Shown here piece after piece: positions 43,158-51,532 of a DNA stretch of 64,000 bases. The stretch is from positions 38,083 to 102,082 of the forward strand of contig NZ_JACSPN010000005.1 in assembly GCF_015142735.1 (NCBI RefSeq), written 5' to 3'. The notes below the pieces were generated by a model. The model did no database searches and had not been told where the DNA came from. It saw nothing but the letters and a program-made list of their open reading frames with translations. Both the position numbers and the translations under genes were made by a program. The stretch comes from Oerskovia douganii. Its GTDB lineage: Bacteria > Actinomycetota > Actinomycetes > Actinomycetales > Cellulomonadaceae. Within the stretch, counting starts at the first letter, position 1. Every line of letters begins with the position of its first letter.

Positions 43158-43242
43158 CCTGACAGCAGGAGCGGGGTCTGCGCAAGGGGTCGACCGGGAT
43201 CCGTCGGACGGGCACGGCCAGGCAGACATGGCCGGGCAGACG

Positions 43243-43276
43243 ACGAGAGGCGCCCTCCGCAGAGGACGCCTCTCGT
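43243..43276 (-). terminator. hairpin after the low-complexity membrane protein gene
   Basis: ACGAGAGGCG and CGCCTCTCGT form a perfect 10-bp stem, with an inner CCTC/GAGG pair around CGCA. It lies 70 bp after the stop at 43346 and before the ABC operon promoter. Confidence 0.7.
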
Positions 43277-43345
43277 GTCGTGGGGCGCGTCGCGCCGGGG
43301 GCACCGTCAGGAGCAGCGTCGAACCCGGGGTGCCGGAGCCCAGGC

Positions 43346-44509
43346 CTAGTGCGCGGCCCCCGCCCCCGAGACGCCGCCCGGCAGGCTCTCGGCACCTGTG
43401 CCGCTCCCCGTGCCGCTGCCGGTTCCCGTACCGGGCAGCTCCTCGAGGTCGGTGGCTCCCGAGCCGGAGCCCGCGCCCGCGCCCGAGCCGTCCGTCCCCG
43501 CACCGGAACCGGTGCCGCCCGACTCCTCACCGGTCCCCGGCGTCGGGTTCGGCTCGGGGGACACCGGCGCGGTCGGCTCGGGGTCCGGGACCGTGGTCGC
43601 GGGGTCGCTCGGGGCCGGGGCCGGCACGGACTCGCTCGGAGCGGGCGTGCTGCCCGTGCCCGGCGAGTCGGTCGAGGTGTCGCCCGTCGTGTCGCCCGTC
43701 GTGTCCCCCGTCGTGTCGTCGGTCGACGCGGGCGCACGCGAGACGACGTGGCTGATCGACGTGCCCGAGCCCTCCTCGCCGCGCAGGATCTCGCTCAGGG
43801 GGCGCCCCGCGATCACCTCGACCAGGGTCACGCCCAGCAGGATCACCGCGAAGACGCCGACGGCCGACAGGATCAGGGTCTTGCGGCTCGGGCGACGCGA
43901 GGTCGCACCGTCCGCCTCGTCGCCGTCCGCACCCTCGTCCGGGCCGTCGCCGTCCTGCCCACCGTCCGCGACGCCGTCGGGCCCGTCGGCCGCCGCGGTG
44001 TGCAGGTCGCCCAGCGGCGTGCCGTCGAGGTCCGTCGGGTCCAGGACCACGGTGCTGTCCGGGTCGTGCGTGCCGTCGACCGCGGGCAGGACCGCGGTGC
44101 TCTCGAGGGTGTCGTCGGTCCGCCCGTCCCCGTCGGAGCCCGACGAGCCGCCCGTCGACCGGGACGGCGCGAGCGTCGGCCGCAGGACCTTGCGCCCGTT
44201 CTTGCCCACCGGCAGCACCACGCCCGCCTGCAGCGCAGCCTTCATCTGGCGCCGCGTCTTGAGGATCGAGCGCGTGTAGAGGTTGTTCCCGACGACCGTC
44301 AGGACCGAGGCGACGCCCGCACCGATGATCGTCCCGGCGACCCCCAGGTACGACAGCAGGACCGTCGAGCTCACGGCGGCGAGCGCGCTCGCGACGACCT
44401 GCGTGACGGAGAGGCCTGGCGGCTTCTCGTCGAGGTCGTCGTCGGGGTCGTTCGACGCCGAGGCGTCCGGGGCGGTCGGGCGGATGGAGGGAGGAGTCTG
44501 AGAAGTCAC
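43346..44509 (-). CDS. membrane protein with long low-complexity C-terminal domain
   Basis: The 387-aa protein has a membrane-associated N-terminal region (TQVVASALAAVSSTVLLSYL and a following Gly-rich helix, about 35-80), an acidic Asp/Gly linker, one more membrane helix (TLILSAVGVFAVILLGVTLV, about 215) and a 140-residue tail of Gly/Ser/Thr/Pro/Glu repeats, including TGD-T units encoded by 12-bp tandem repeats near 43680. The tail probably faces the cell wall. GTG at 44509 follows GGAAGGACC. No known domain is recognised. Confidence 0.75.
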   Translation of the reverse strand: MTSQTPPSIRPTAPDASASNDPDDDLDEKPPGLSVTQVVASALAAVSSTVLLSYLGVAGTIIGAGVASVLTVVGNNLYTRSILKTRRQMKAALQAGVVLPVGKNGRKVLRPTLAPSRSTGGSSGSDGDGRTDDTLESTAVLPAVDGTHDPDSTVVLDPTDLDGTPLGDLHTAAADGPDGVADGGQDGDGPDEGADGDEADGATSRRPSRKTLILSAVGVFAVILLGVTLVEVIAGRPLSEILRGEEGSGTSISHVVSRAPASTDDTTGDTTGDTTGDTSTDSPGTGSTPAPSESVPAPAPSDPATTVPDPEPTAPVSPEPNPTPGTGEESGGTGSGAGTDGSGAGAGSGSGATDLEELPGTGTGSGTGSGTGAESLPGGVSGAGAAH

Positions 44510-44613
44510 GGTCCTTCCAGGGTAGGAAGGTCGTCTGCAGGCCGCTCGTACGCCCCTTGGCCAGCCGACGAGGATTCTGTGAAGACCGTGCGGCAGTCGG
44601 CATCAACCGGTGC

Positions 44614-44619
44614 TATAAC
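44614..44619 (+). promoter_or_regulatory. -10 box suggesting leaderless CPBP transcript
   Basis: TATAAC lies 6 nt before the GTG at 44626, so transcription should start at or next to the start codon. No Shine-Dalgarno site is needed in that arrangement; the ACGAGG present would be poorly placed. No clear -35 is seen. Confidence 0.6.
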
Positions 44620-44625
44620 GACGAG

Positions 44626-45501
44626 GTGACCATTCCCCCCGGCCCGCCCGGCACGGCCGCCGGCACAGACACCACCCCCGGAGCGTCGGCCGACGGCAGG
44701 CGCTCGCGCTGGGCCCCGACGACGGCCGACCGCCCCGAGACCCGCCGGCGCATCGGTGCCGAGATCTGGATCCTGCTGGGCCTGAGCCTGGGGCGCTCGG
44801 GCGTGTACGCGGTCGTCAACATCGTCGCGCGGCTGACCGAGGGCACCCCGCTCGCCGAGCAGAGCGCGAGCATCAACAACAGCCAGTCACCCCGCCCCTA
44901 CCTCGACCTGACCTACCAGATCCTCAGCATCGGCTTCGCGCTCGTGCCGGTCGCGCTCGCGCTCTACCTGCTCTCGGCGCGCGGCCGGTCGGTCACCCGG
45001 GCGATCGGGCTCGACGGCAGCCGGCCGTGGCGCGACACGGGCTGGGGGTTCGCGCTCGCCGCGGTCATCGGCATCCCCGGGCTCGCGCTGTACGTGGCCG
45101 GCCGTGCGCTGGGGATCACGGTCCAGGTCAACCCCGCCAACCTCGCCGACTACTGGTGGACGGTGCCGATCCTGATCCTCGCGGCCCTCCAGAACGGGCT
45201 GCTCGAGGAGGTCATCGCGGTCGCGTACCTGTTCGAGCGCACCAAGGACCTGGGCTGGGGACGCGTGAAGTTCGTCGTGTGGAGCTCGCTGCTGCGCGGC
45301 TCGTACCACCTGTACCAGGGCATCGGACCGTTCATCGGGAACGTCGTCATGGGCGTCGTGTTCTCGTGGTTCTACACGAGCAGGTGGGGGCGGCACCGGG
45401 TCGTGCCGCTCGTGATCGCCCACACGCTCCTCGACGTGGTCGCGTTCGTGGGTTATGCCCTGCTGCCGCGCGAGTGGCTCGAGGCGCTGGGCGTCGGCTG
45501 A
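44626..45501 (+). CDS. CPBP-family intramembrane metalloprotease
   Basis: The 291-aa protein has about seven membrane segments and the CPBP/Abi motifs: ALQNGLLEEVIAVAYLFER (motif 1), SSLLRGSYHLYQG (motif 2 His) and VVPLVIAHTLLDVVAF (motif 3). The Arg of the EExxxR pattern is Val here, a variant also seen in other actinobacterial members. These proteins resemble Rce1 CAAX proteases. The first 40 residues are disordered. GTG at 44626 lies 6 nt after a -10 box. Confidence 0.88.
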   Translation: MTIPPGPPGTAAGTDTTPGASADGRRSRWAPTTADRPETRRRIGAEIWILLGLSLGRSGVYAVVNIVARLTEGTPLAEQSASINNSQSPRPYLDLTYQILSIGFALVPVALALYLLSARGRSVTRAIGLDGSRPWRDTGWGFALAAVIGIPGLALYVAGRALGITVQVNPANLADYWWTVPILILAALQNGLLEEVIAVAYLFERTKDLGWGRVKFVVWSSLLRGSYHLYQGIGPFIGNVVMGVVFSWFYTSRWGRHRVVPLVIAHTLLDVVAFVGYALLPREWLEALGVG

Positions 45502-45531
45502 CCGCCGCCGCCAGGCCACCCACGCGCCGCC

Positions 45532-45586
45532 GAGTGCGGAGCAGTTGTCGTCAGAACTCCTGTTCGGCAGCAACTGCTCCGCACTC
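45532..45586. terminator. 16-bp-stem palindrome between convergent genes
   Basis: GAGTGCGGAGCAGTTG (45532-45547) pairs perfectly with 45571-45586; the 23-nt loop holds an inner GAAC/GTTC pair. It lies between the CPBP gene (ends 45501) and the importer ATPase gene (ends 45608). Its sequence is unrelated to the five-copy palindrome family. Confidence 0.7.
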
Positions 45587-45607
45587 AGCGCGCGGGCGCG
45601 CGGGCCC

Positions 45608-47335
45608 TCAGACCCGCAGCGCCCGCAGCTCCTCCCGGCGCTCGGCCTGGAGCACCGGGTCCGGCACGGGCAGCGACGCCAGGAGCTGCTTGGTGTACGT
45701 GTGCCGCGGCGCCCCGAGGACCTCGGCCGACGTCCCCTCCTCGACGAGCCGGCCCCGGTAGAGCACCGCGATCCGGTCCGCGAGCAGGTCCACGACCGCG
45801 AGGTCGTGGCTGATGAACAGGCACGCGAACCCCAGCTCTCGCTGGAGCTCGGCGAACAGCTCGAGCACGCGCGCCTGCACGGACACGTCGAGCGCCGACG
45901 TCGGCTCGTCCGCGACCAGCAGCTCGGGGTCGAGCGCGAGCGCCCGGGCGAGGCTCGCGCGCTGACGCTGCCCGCCGCTGAGCTCGTGCGGGTACCGGTC
46001 GCCGTACGAGCGCGGGAGCTGGACCGACTCGAGCAGCTCGTCGACCCGGCCGCGCGCGTCCGCCGCGTCAGCGGCCCGGCCGTGCACCACGAGCGGCTCG
46101 GCCACGCACTCGGCGATCGTGAGGAGCGGGTTGAAGCTCGACGCGGGGTCCTGGAACACGAACCCGATGCGCGGCCGCACGGGCCGCACGGCACGCTCGC
46201 GCGCACCGCACATCTCCACGCCGAGCACCGAGAGCGACCCGCCCGTGACGGGTGTGAGACCGCCGATCGCCCGGCCGATGGTCGTCTTGCCGCTGCCCGA
46301 CTCCCCCACGAGCCCCAGCACCTCGCCGGGGCGGATCGTCAGGTCGACGTCGTCGACCGCGAGGAACGCGGGCTTGCGGAACCGGCCCGGGTACTCGATC
46401 CGCAGCCCCTGGGCCACGACCACGGGCGCACCCTCGGCCCACCCCTCGGCACGCGCCTCGACGCGGGCGGCCGCGTTGACCACGCCGCCACCGACGCGGG
46501 GCACGGCCGCGAGGAGGGTGCGCGTGTACTCGGCCTGCGGGTCCGCGAACAGCGTCCGGACGTCGGCCTGCTCGACGACCTTGCCCTGGTACATCACGGC
46601 CACGCGGTCCGCGAGGTCCGCGACCACGCCCATGTTGTGCGTGATGAGGACGATCGCCGTCCCGAACTCGTCGCGGCAGCGCCGCAGGAGGTCCAGGATC
46701 TCGGCCTGCACGGTCACGTCGAGCGCGGTCGTCGGCTCGTCGGCGACGATCAGCCCGGGGTCGAGCGCGAGCGCCATCGCGATCACGACGCGCTGCTTCT
46801 GCCCGCCGGAGAACTGGTGCGGGTACTTGTCCACAGCCGTCTCGGGGTCGGGGATGCCGACCCGGCGCAGCACGTCGATCGCCTGCTCGCGCCCCTCGGC
46901 GCGCCGCACGCGCCGGTGCGCCCGCAGCCCCTCGACGATCTGCCACCCCACGGTGAAGACCGGGTTGAGCGCTGCCGACGGCTCCTGGAAGACCATCGCC
47001 ACGTCCGTGCCGCGCACGGCCCGCAGCTGGGAGCGGCTCAGGCTCACGACGTCGGACTCGCTCGTCCCCGCCTTGTTCGCGAGCACGACGGCGCCACGCG
47101 CCGTCGCGGTCTCCGGGAGCAGGCCGAGGATCGTCTTGGCGGTCACGGTCTTGCCGCTGCCGCTCTCGCCGACGACCGCGAGCACCTCGCCCGGTGCCAC
47201 CTCGAGGTCCACGCCGTCGACGGCGAGGATCGGTCCGGCGTCGGTCGCGAACGAGACCGTGAGGTCCCGGACGGTGACGACCGCACCCGAGGCGCGCGAC
47301 GCCGTCGGGCCGGTGGTTGGTGCCTGCGCGCTCAC
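45608..47335 (-). CDS. fused dual ATPase of peptide-type ABC importer (DppD-DppF)
   Basis: The 575-aa protein is two ABC ATPases in tandem. Domain 1 (about 20-260) has GESGSGKTVTAK, SGGQKQRVVIAMA and LIVADEPTTALDVT. Domain 2 (about 300-575) has GESGSGKTTIGR, SGGQRQRASLARA and LLVADEPTSALDVS. It energises uptake of oligopeptides or oligosaccharides with the permeases upstream. GTG at 47335 overlaps the DppC-like stop by 4 bp. In E. coli the two halves are separate genes (dppD, dppF). Confidence 0.95.
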   Translation of the reverse strand: MSAQAPTTGPTASRASGAVVTVRDLTVSFATDAGPILAVDGVDLEVAPGEVLAVVGESGSGKTVTAKTILGLLPETATARGAVVLANKAGTSESDVVSLSRSQLRAVRGTDVAMVFQEPSAALNPVFTVGWQIVEGLRAHRRVRRAEGREQAIDVLRRVGIPDPETAVDKYPHQFSGGQKQRVVIAMALALDPGLIVADEPTTALDVTVQAEILDLLRRCRDEFGTAIVLITHNMGVVADLADRVAVMYQGKVVEQADVRTLFADPQAEYTRTLLAAVPRVGGGVVNAAARVEARAEGWAEGAPVVVAQGLRIEYPGRFRKPAFLAVDDVDLTIRPGEVLGLVGESGSGKTTIGRAIGGLTPVTGGSLSVLGVEMCGARERAVRPVRPRIGFVFQDPASSFNPLLTIAECVAEPLVVHGRAADAADARGRVDELLESVQLPRSYGDRYPHELSGGQRQRASLARALALDPELLVADEPTSALDVSVQARVLELFAELQRELGFACLFISHDLAVVDLLADRIAVLYRGRLVEEGTSAEVLGAPRHTYTKQLLASLPVPDPVLQAERREELRALRV

Positions 47336-48381
47336 GGGCGCACCTCGATTCCCTCGTCGCCCAGCGTCCCCGAACCTTCCAGACCGCCCAGCCCCGCGGG
47401 GCCGGCCGTCAGCGCACCGCCCGGCACGACCGACGTCTCCGCGACCTCGCCCGCACCGACCGCGGCCGCCCGGCGGCTGCGCAGGCGCGGGTCCGCCAGG
47501 TCGTTGAGGCTCTCGCCCACGAGCGTGATGCCCAGGACCGCGAGCACGATCGCGAGGCCCGGGAAGAGCGCGGTCCACCAGATGCCGCTCGTCACGTCGG
47601 ACAACGACTTGTTGAGGTCGTAGCCCCACTCGGCCGCCGCCGTCGGCTCGATGCCGAAGCCCAGGAAGCCGAGCCCCGCGAGCGTGAGGATCGCCTCCGA
47701 CGCGTTGAGCGTCACGATGAGCGGGAGGGTGCGCGTCGCGTTGCGCAGCACGTGCCGGCCCATGATGCGGCGGTGCGGCGTCCCGATCACGCGCGCCGAG
47801 TCGATGAACGCCTCGGCCTTGATCCGCACCGTCTCCGCGCGGATCACGCGGAAGTACTGCGGGATGAACACGACCGTGATCGAGAACGCGGCGGCGAGGC
47901 TGCCGCCCCACAGGTCCGACTGGCCGCCGCTGATGACGATCGCCAGCAGGATCGCGAGGAGCAGCGACGGGAACGCGTAGATCGCGTCGCACACGACCAC
48001 GAGGACGCGGTCGAGCCAGCCCCCGAAGTACCCCGAGACCAGGCCCAGCAGGACCCCGACCACGATCGACGCCGCGATCGCGACCACGATCACCAGGGCG
48101 GCGGTCCGCGCGCCCCAGATCACGCGCGACAGGACGTCGTACCCGCCCACGGTCGTGCCGAGCAGGTGCTCGGCCGACGGCGGCTGCTGCGCCCCGAACA
48201 GGACACCGTCCGCGCGGAGCTGGCTGAAGCCGTACGGCGCGAGCCACGGCGCGGCGATCGCGGTGAGCAGGAAGATCGCCGTGACGACCAGGCCCGCGAC
48301 GAGCATGCCGCGCTGCAGGCCCACGCTCTGCCGGAGCTGGTGGACGACGGGCAGGCGGCCCCAGGAGAGTCGGCGGGCCAT
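47332..48381 (-). CDS. peptide-type ABC transporter permease (DppC-like)
   Basis: The 349-aa permease has an OppC-N leader segment, five or six membrane helices and the EAA loop (IDSARVIGTPHRRIMGRHVL). The C-terminal 40 residues are a Gly/Ala tail. ATG at 48381 lies one base after the DppB-like stop. It forms the channel with that subunit. Confidence 0.94.
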   Translation of the reverse strand: MARRLSWGRLPVVHQLRQSVGLQRGMLVAGLVVTAIFLLTAIAAPWLAPYGFSQLRADGVLFGAQQPPSAEHLLGTTVGGYDVLSRVIWGARTAALVIVVAIAASIVVGVLLGLVSGYFGGWLDRVLVVVCDAIYAFPSLLLAILLAIVISGGQSDLWGGSLAAAFSITVVFIPQYFRVIRAETVRIKAEAFIDSARVIGTPHRRIMGRHVLRNATRTLPLIVTLNASEAILTLAGLGFLGFGIEPTAAAEWGYDLNKSLSDVTSGIWWTALFPGLAIVLAVLGITLVGESLNDLADPRLRSRRAAAVGAGEVAETSVVPGGALTAGPAGLGGLEGSGTLGDEGIEVRP

Positions 48382-48382
48382 G

Positions 48383-49495
48383 TCAGTACCTCACCCTCGG
48401 GTCGATGAGCGCCGCGAGGACGTCCACGAGGAAGTTCGTGACCGCGACGATCACGGCCAGCAGGACGACGATCCCCTGGACCGCGACGAAGTCACGGGCC
48501 TGGAGGTACTGCGCGAGCATGAACCCCAGGCCCTTCCACTCGAACGTGGTCTCCGTCAGGACGGCCCCGGCCAGGAGCATCGCGATCTGCATGCCCATGA
48601 CCGTGATGATCGGGATGAGGGCTGGACGCCACGCGTGCGTGCGGACGAGCCGGCCCTCGGAGACGCCGCGCGAGCGGGCCGCGTCGACGTAGTCGGTCGC
48701 GAGCGTGCCGATCACGTTGGTGCGCACGAGGCGCAGGAACACCCCCGCCGTCAGCAGGCCCAGCGCCACGCCCGGCAGGACGGCGTGCAGGAGCACGTCG
48801 CCCAGGACCGCGGGGTCGCCCGTGCGGATCGCGTCGACGACGTAGAAGCCCGACGGGTCGGGCAGCGCCATCATCTGCAGCTCGGCGCCCGTGGACGCTC
48901 GGCCCGCGACGGGGAACCACCCGAGACCGACCGAGAAGACGAGCTTGAGCAGGAGGCCCGCGAAGAACACGGGCGTCGCGTAGCAGAGGATCGCGAAGAT
49001 GCGCAGGACGGCGTCGGGGATCCGGTCCCGGTGGTGCGCCGCGACGAGCCCGAGCGGCACGCCGACCAGGAACGCGATGATCAGCGCGTAGACCGCGAGC
49101 TCGAGCGTCGCGGCGCCGTAGGTCGTCAGGACCTCGGACACCGGACGGTTGTCACTGATCGTGGTCCCGAAGTCGCCGCGCACGATCCCGCCCAGGTACT
49201 CGAGGTACTGGACGACGAGCGGACGGTCGTACCCGGCCTCGTGGATGCGCTCGGCGAGCTGGTCCGCCCGCAGGCGCCCGCCGAGCGCGGCCGTGATGGG
49301 GTCGCCCGTCGATCGCATGACGACGAACACGGTCGTCACGAGGATGAAGACGGTCGGGATGATGAGGAGGAACCGGACCAGGACGTACCGCCCCAGCCCA
49401 CCTCCTCCGGACGTCTTCTTCCGCGGGGGTGTGGAGCGGGAGGTCCCGGTGCCCGGCGGGTCGGCCGTGGTCACCTGGTCGGTCGTCGTGGTCAT
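48383..49495 (-). CDS. peptide-type ABC transporter permease (DppB-like)
   Basis: The 370-aa permease starts with about 35 disordered residues, then GRYVLVRFLLIIPTVFILVT, the usual DppB N-terminal helix. A periplasmic stretch follows (YDRPLVVQYLEYLGGIVRGD), then the EAA loop (DYVDAARSRGVSEGRLVRTH). ATG at 49495 is 148 bp after the binding-protein stop, with two hairpins between. It belongs to the four-gene importer operon. Confidence 0.94.
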   Translation of the reverse strand: MTTTTDQVTTADPPGTGTSRSTPPRKKTSGGGGLGRYVLVRFLLIIPTVFILVTTVFVVMRSTGDPITAALGGRLRADQLAERIHEAGYDRPLVVQYLEYLGGIVRGDFGTTISDNRPVSEVLTTYGAATLELAVYALIIAFLVGVPLGLVAAHHRDRIPDAVLRIFAILCYATPVFFAGLLLKLVFSVGLGWFPVAGRASTGAELQMMALPDPSGFYVVDAIRTGDPAVLGDVLLHAVLPGVALGLLTAGVFLRLVRTNVIGTLATDYVDAARSRGVSEGRLVRTHAWRPALIPIITVMGMQIAMLLAGAVLTETTFEWKGLGFMLAQYLQARDFVAVQGIVVLLAVIVAVTNFLVDVLAALIDPRVRY

Positions 49496-49557
49496 GTCGT
49501 CCGTTCGTCGTGGTCCGAGCCGCGCTGCTCGGTGGCCTGCGGTCCTGCTGCGCGGGC

Positions 49558-49633
49558 CCGGGGCTCCCGTGACGGGAGCCCCGGCGAGAGTGCTCGGGGC
49601 GGGCCGGACGCCGTCGGCCGGACCACCCCGAGC
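49558..49633 (-). terminator. two stacked hairpins between binding-protein and permease genes
   Basis: The first has a perfect 12-bp stem (49558-49569 with 49573-49584) around TGA. The second has GCTCGGGG (49592-49599) and CCCCGAGC (49626-49633) enclosing GGCCGG-rich inner pairs. On the minus strand they follow the binding-protein stop at 49643. They may act as an attenuator or an RNA 3'-end stabiliser that gives more binding protein than permease. Confidence 0.65.
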
Positions 49634-49642
49634 GCTGTGGGG

Positions 49643-51280
49643 TCAGCCCTTGGAGAGGGCTCCGTAGCGGAACTTGAAGGACGCGTCGAGCGTGTCCTCG
49701 GTCCCTTCGACGCCCGTTCCGACGACCGCGACCTGCGCACCCTGGAGGTACGGCACGGTCGAGAGGTCCTCGGCGACCTTGGTCTGGATCTCCTCGATGA
49801 GGGCCGTGCGGGCTGCCGCGTCGGGCGTGGCGGCCTGCTGGAGGATCAGGTCGTTGACCTCCTGGTCGGAGTAGTGGTTCGCGAGGAAGTTCTCCTGGAG
49901 GAAGAACGGCGTCAGGTAGTTGTCGGCGTCGGAGTAGTCCGGGAACCAGCCGAGCTGGTAGGCGGGGTAGACGTCGGCCGTGCGGTCCTTGGAGTACTGG
50001 ACCCACTCGGTGGTCTGCAGGTTGACCGCGAACAGGCCGCTCTCCTCGAGCTGGTCCTTGATGAGCGCGTACTCCTCGCCCGACGACGGACCGTAGTGGT
50101 CGTTGCTGTACTGCAGGTCGAGCGCCACGGGGACCGTGACCCCCGCGGCCTCGAGGCGCGCCTTGGCCGCGTCGGCGTCGGCACCGCCCTGGCCGTCGCC
50201 GTACTGCTCCTTGAGGGGCTCGACCGCGCCGGTCAGGCCCGCGGGGACGTACGAGTACAGCGGCGTGTAGGTGCCCTTGTAGACCTGGGTCGCGATGGCG
50301 TCGCGGTCGATCAGGTCTGCGACGGCCTGGCGCACGGCGAGCGCCTTGGCGGGGTCCGCCCCCTCGGCCTTCGCGCCGTACGGCTGGGAGTCGAAGTTGA
50401 ACGTGATGTAGCGGATCTCGCCGCCCGGGCCGTCGACGACCTTGACCTTGTCGTTGCCCCGGAGGTCGTCGATGTCGGTCGCGGACAGGCTGCGGAAGGC
50501 GACGTCGATGTTGCCCTCCTGGATGTCCAGCTTCAGGTTGGACGCGTCGGCGTAGTACTTGGTGTTGACCTTGGCGGTCGCGGCCGGGCCGAGGACGCCC
50601 TGGTAGTCGGCGAAGGCCTCGTAGGACACGAGGTTGTTGAAGTCGTAGCTCGCGATCGAGTACTGGCCCGCGAACGCCTTGCCGGCGACGATCTCGGTGT
50701 CGGGCGTCAGGGCGTCCGCCGCGAAGACCTCCTCGTCGACGATGGGGCCGGCGGGGCTCGACAGGATCTGCGGGAAGACCTGGTCGTCGGGCGACTTGAG
50801 CGTGAAGACGACGGTCGTGTCGTCGGGCGCGGCGACGCTGGCCAGGTTGTAGAGCAGCGACGAGGGGCCGTTCTCGTCGTTGATCGCGACCTGCCGGTCG
50901 AACGTGAACTTCACGTCCGAGGACGTGAGCTCGTTGCCGTTGGCGAACGTCAGGCCGGGCTTGAGCTTGACGGTGTACTCGGTGGGCGCGGTGAACTCGG
51001 CCGACTCCGCGATGTCGGGCTCGACGTCGGGGCTGCCGTACGGGGTGTTCAGGAGGAACGGGTACACCTGGTTCATGACCGCGAAGGACCCGTTGTCGTA
51101 CGAGCCGGCCGGGTCGAGCGTCGTGACCTTGTCGGTCGTGCCGATGGTGAGCGCGCCGCCCGCGCTCGCGTTGCCGCCGCCGTCGTCGTTGCCGCCGTCG
51201 CCGCACGCCGTGAGCGTGAACGTCACGACGGCGAGGCCCGCCGTTGCGGCGAGGAGCCGCTTCCTGGAAACGGTCGTCAT
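49643..51280 (-). CDS. ABC transporter substrate-binding lipoprotein (family 5)
   Basis: The 545-aa protein has a lipoprotein signal (residues 1-26, lipobox LTAC with Cys26), a short Gly/Asp/Asn linker and a SBP_bac_5 domain: GALTIGTTDKVTTLDPAGSY, LKPGLTFANGNELTSSDVKF, YNLASVAAPDDTTVVFTLKS and LGWFPDYSDADNYLTPFF. It should capture oligopeptides, though some family members bind cello- or other oligosaccharides. ATG at 51280. It heads the importer operon. A promoter candidate lies 80-110 bp upstream. Confidence 0.94.
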   Translation of the reverse strand: MTTVSRKRLLAATAGLAVVTFTLTACGDGGNDDGGGNASAGGALTIGTTDKVTTLDPAGSYDNGSFAVMNQVYPFLLNTPYGSPDVEPDIAESAEFTAPTEYTVKLKPGLTFANGNELTSSDVKFTFDRQVAINDENGPSSLLYNLASVAAPDDTTVVFTLKSPDDQVFPQILSSPAGPIVDEEVFAADALTPDTEIVAGKAFAGQYSIASYDFNNLVSYEAFADYQGVLGPAATAKVNTKYYADASNLKLDIQEGNIDVAFRSLSATDIDDLRGNDKVKVVDGPGGEIRYITFNFDSQPYGAKAEGADPAKALAVRQAVADLIDRDAIATQVYKGTYTPLYSYVPAGLTGAVEPLKEQYGDGQGGADADAAKARLEAAGVTVPVALDLQYSNDHYGPSSGEEYALIKDQLEESGLFAVNLQTTEWVQYSKDRTADVYPAYQLGWFPDYSDADNYLTPFFLQENFLANHYSDQEVNDLILQQAATPDAAARTALIEEIQTKVAEDLSTVPYLQGAQVAVVGTGVEGTEDTLDASFKFRYGALSKG

Positions 51281-51361
51281 CCGTCACACCTCTTCTTCGG
51301 GGTCCTGGGGCAGGGGCGCGGTGGCGCTCCCACGGCCTGGCACTGTGACCAAGGTGCGTGA

Positions 51362-51388
51362 TGTCTAACACATCGTTGTTTCGGTCAA
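51362..51388 (-). promoter_or_regulatory. promoter candidate of the importer operon
   Basis: On the minus strand TTGACC (51388-51383) and TAGACA (51367-51362) are separated by 15 bp, slightly short. An inverted repeat GATGT-CTAAC-ACATC (51360-51374) overlaps the -10. The surrounding AT-rich patch stands out from the flanks. Confidence 0.45.
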
Positions 51389-51532
51389 GCACCCCCGAAG
51401 GGCGAGATGGTGCGGTTCCGGTCATGTTGTTACCGGGTCGTAACTCCCGCCTCCACATGGTGAGACGGATCACAGGGTGAAGTTACCCAGGAGTACGTTC
51501 CGGTGCGTCACGCCCTGTTCGGAGCGGGCCGC

